Shown here piece after piece: positions 21,898-22,933 of a DNA stretch of 22,933 nucleotides (its first letter is position 1; each line of letters begins with the position of its first letter). Origin of the DNA: CAYYMH01 sp964472785 (GTDB lineage: Bacteria > Zhuqueibacterota > Zhuqueibacteria > Thermofontimicrobiales > Thermofontimicrobiaceae); the NCBI GenBank assembly GCA_964472785.1, contig CAYYMH010000063.1, positions 1 through 22,933 of the forward strand, given 5' to 3'. The notes beneath the pieces were generated by a model, which was not told the DNA's origin, ran no database searches, and saw nothing but the letters and a program-made list of their open reading frames with translations. The position numbers were made by a program, and so were the translations under genes.

Positions 21898-22933
21898 TTA
21901 CGGTAAATCCTGGACAACGCGAAACCCGCAATTGTTGCTCGAGTACGTCGGGAATTTGTAGTTGCGGACGGCGACACGGCAGATGATAGCAAAGTAGTAC
22001 CACGAGCCGCCGCGCAACACACGGTAAGTTCCTGTCGAAGGACCGGGCGGATTATTGGTCGGGCTGCTGCTGTAATAATTGCTGTCATACCAGTCGTTGC
22101 ACCATTCATAGACATTACCGCTCATGTCGTAAATGCCCAGTTCATTGGGCTGTTTAGTTCCCACTGTATGTGTGCTGCCGCCCGAGTTTCCGTAATACCA
22201 GGCAACATCGCCCACATTGTTACTGCCGCTATAAGTATAGCCCTGGCTCTGGTTTCCCCCGCGCGCCGCATATTCCCACTCGGCTTCGGTGGGCAATCGT
22301 TTGCCATAATGCTCTGCATACGCTTTAGCGCCGTACCAGGTCACTTCAATCACCGGGTAGTTATCTTTGCCGCCCTCCACCACAAACGTGCCGCCGCTAT
22401 ATGAAATCTGGCAATCGCCGTCATTTAAATCCAGCAGTTCATTACCGTCTTTGGTTACCGTGCTGCTGCTTGCCTGTATCTCTCCGGCAGCTAATGCTTC
22501 GTTCAGATACGCCGCATATTTGGCATTGGTCACTTCGTATTTGTCAATGTAAAACGCATTTAGAGTCACTGTGTGTACCGGCTGTTCATCGGAATCGCCG
22601 GAGTTGCTGCCCATCTGGAAGCTGCCGGCGGCGACGTAGATCATGCCTTCATAAGGATCATAAATTTTAATTTGTTGGCTGGTTGTATCGGTTAAGCCGG
22701 CGCTGTCTTTCACCTGTAAAATGACATTCTTGTCACCGTAGCTGCTGTACTGGTGGGTAGCGGTTTTGGTGGTGGAATATCCGGTGTCGTAAATGCCGTC
22801 GCCGTCCCAGTCCCAACGGACCTGGAGTGAGCTGGTTGGTTCATCATAATCTGTACAACCTGATGCATTGAAACTGAACACGGTGCTTTTATCTCCGGAC
22901 GTTGGCGTAACTGTGAAAGATGCCACTGGTGGT
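21898..22933 (-). CDS. DGR target protein: PKD domain + FGE-sulfatase (C-type-lectin fold) domain, N-terminus outside the window
   Basis: The open frame runs off the right edge (345 codons seen; a GTG at 22926 is internal). Counting from that GTG: a PKD domain (2-90: VASFTVTPTSGDKSTVFSF, VRWDWDGDGIYDTGYSTT) suggests an extracellular or surface location. Then comes a formylglycine-generating-enzyme/SUMF1-like domain (93-341) with GMIYVAAGSFQMGS, FYIDKYEVTNAKY, LPTEAEWEYAARGG, GIYDMSGNVYEWCNDWY, RVLRGGSW and CGFRVV. This fold is used by many DGR targets as a variable ligand-binding module. The variable repeat is at residues 302-329, where the surface-exposed positions are Y, F, I, V and K instead of N. 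Base composition is more GC-rich than the neighbouring noncoding DNA. Enzyme activity is not expected; binding is the likely role. Confidence 0.88.
   Translation of the reverse strand, partial: PPVASFTVTPTSGDKSTVFSFNASGCTDYDEPTSSLQVRWDWDGDGIYDTGYSTTKTATHQYSSYGDKNVILQVKDSAGLTDTTSQQIKIYDPYEGMIYVAAGSFQMGSNSGDSDEQPVHTVTLNAFYIDKYEVTNAKYAAYLNEALAAGEIQASSSTVTKDGNELLDLNDGDCQISYSGGTFVVEGGKDNYPVIEVTWYGAKAYAEHYGKRLPTEAEWEYAARGGNQSQGYTYSGSNNVGDVAWYYGNSGGSTHTVGTKQPNELGIYDMSGNVYEWCNDWYDSNYYSSSPTNNPPGPSTGTYRVLRGGSWYYFAIICRVAVRNYKFPTYSSNNCGFRVVQDLP
21940..22023 (-). other. DGR variable repeat (VR) in the target gene
   Basis: Aligned base by base with the template-like repeat (21033-21116): over the first 60 bases 12 differ, 9 of them at the 13 template adenines and 3 at the other 47 bases (all third-position C/T silent changes). 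Over the last 24 bases 16 differ, 6 at the 11 adenines and 10 at the 13 non-adenines, so the template next door is not the exact parent of this end. Counts were made by eye. Confidence 0.78.

Overview
The window looks like a chromosomal segment of a moderately AT-rich member of the FCB group (Calditrichota / KSB1-like lineages are the best guess). Grounds: two C-terminal sorting domains of the FlgD-like / Por type (one with an intact YPNPFN motif, one decayed), an S46 dipeptidyl-peptidase, several lipoproteins, a selenocysteine-containing SelD, a diversity-generating retroelement (DGR) locus, and many short intergenic palindromes. The assignment is inference; there is no rRNA or other marker here.

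Left part (1-12569) is mostly housekeeping and metabolism. uvrC (minus) is divergent from a two-gene operon of a membrane-bound M28 peptidase and an alpha/beta-hydrolase lipoprotein, which has a textbook promoter. A PAS-only protein follows and converges on selD. selD is read through an in-frame UGA as selenocysteine, so the true gene starts 57 bases upstream of the longest uninterrupted frame. Then come an S46 peptidase with a clear terminator, a cysteine-rich radical SAM protein, and a translationally coupled pair of DUF4416 and a C-terminally truncated pyruvate-kinase-like protein.

Middle part (12570-20519) is a cell-surface and stress region, all on the minus strand: a secreted BNR/Asp-box protein with a sorting domain, an outer-membrane beta-barrel protein, a small lipoprotein, a serpin lipoprotein, a frameshifted sorting-domain relic, a thioredoxin-like protein, and a two-gene unit resembling TumE-type toxin/antitoxin systems. 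The intergenic gaps carry dispersed inverted repeats.

Right part (20520-22933) is the most interesting. In the canonical DGR order on the minus strand there are a target gene (PKD + FGE-sulfatase/C-type-lectin fold, running off the window), an avd accessory gene, and a short AAC-rich template-repeat-like sequence matching the 3' end of the target gene. In the first 60 aligned bases, 9 of 13 template adenines are changed in the target, against 3 of 47 other bases, all three silent: the signature of adenine-specific mutagenic retrohoming. No reverse transcriptase is visible, avd is split by a 224-bp palindrome-filled MITE-like element with 12-bp terminal inverted repeats and a perfect 9-bp target duplication, and the template is cut short next to a 15-bp hairpin. 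The locus therefore looks like a DGR caught in decay, or one served in trans by a reverse transcriptase and template elsewhere.
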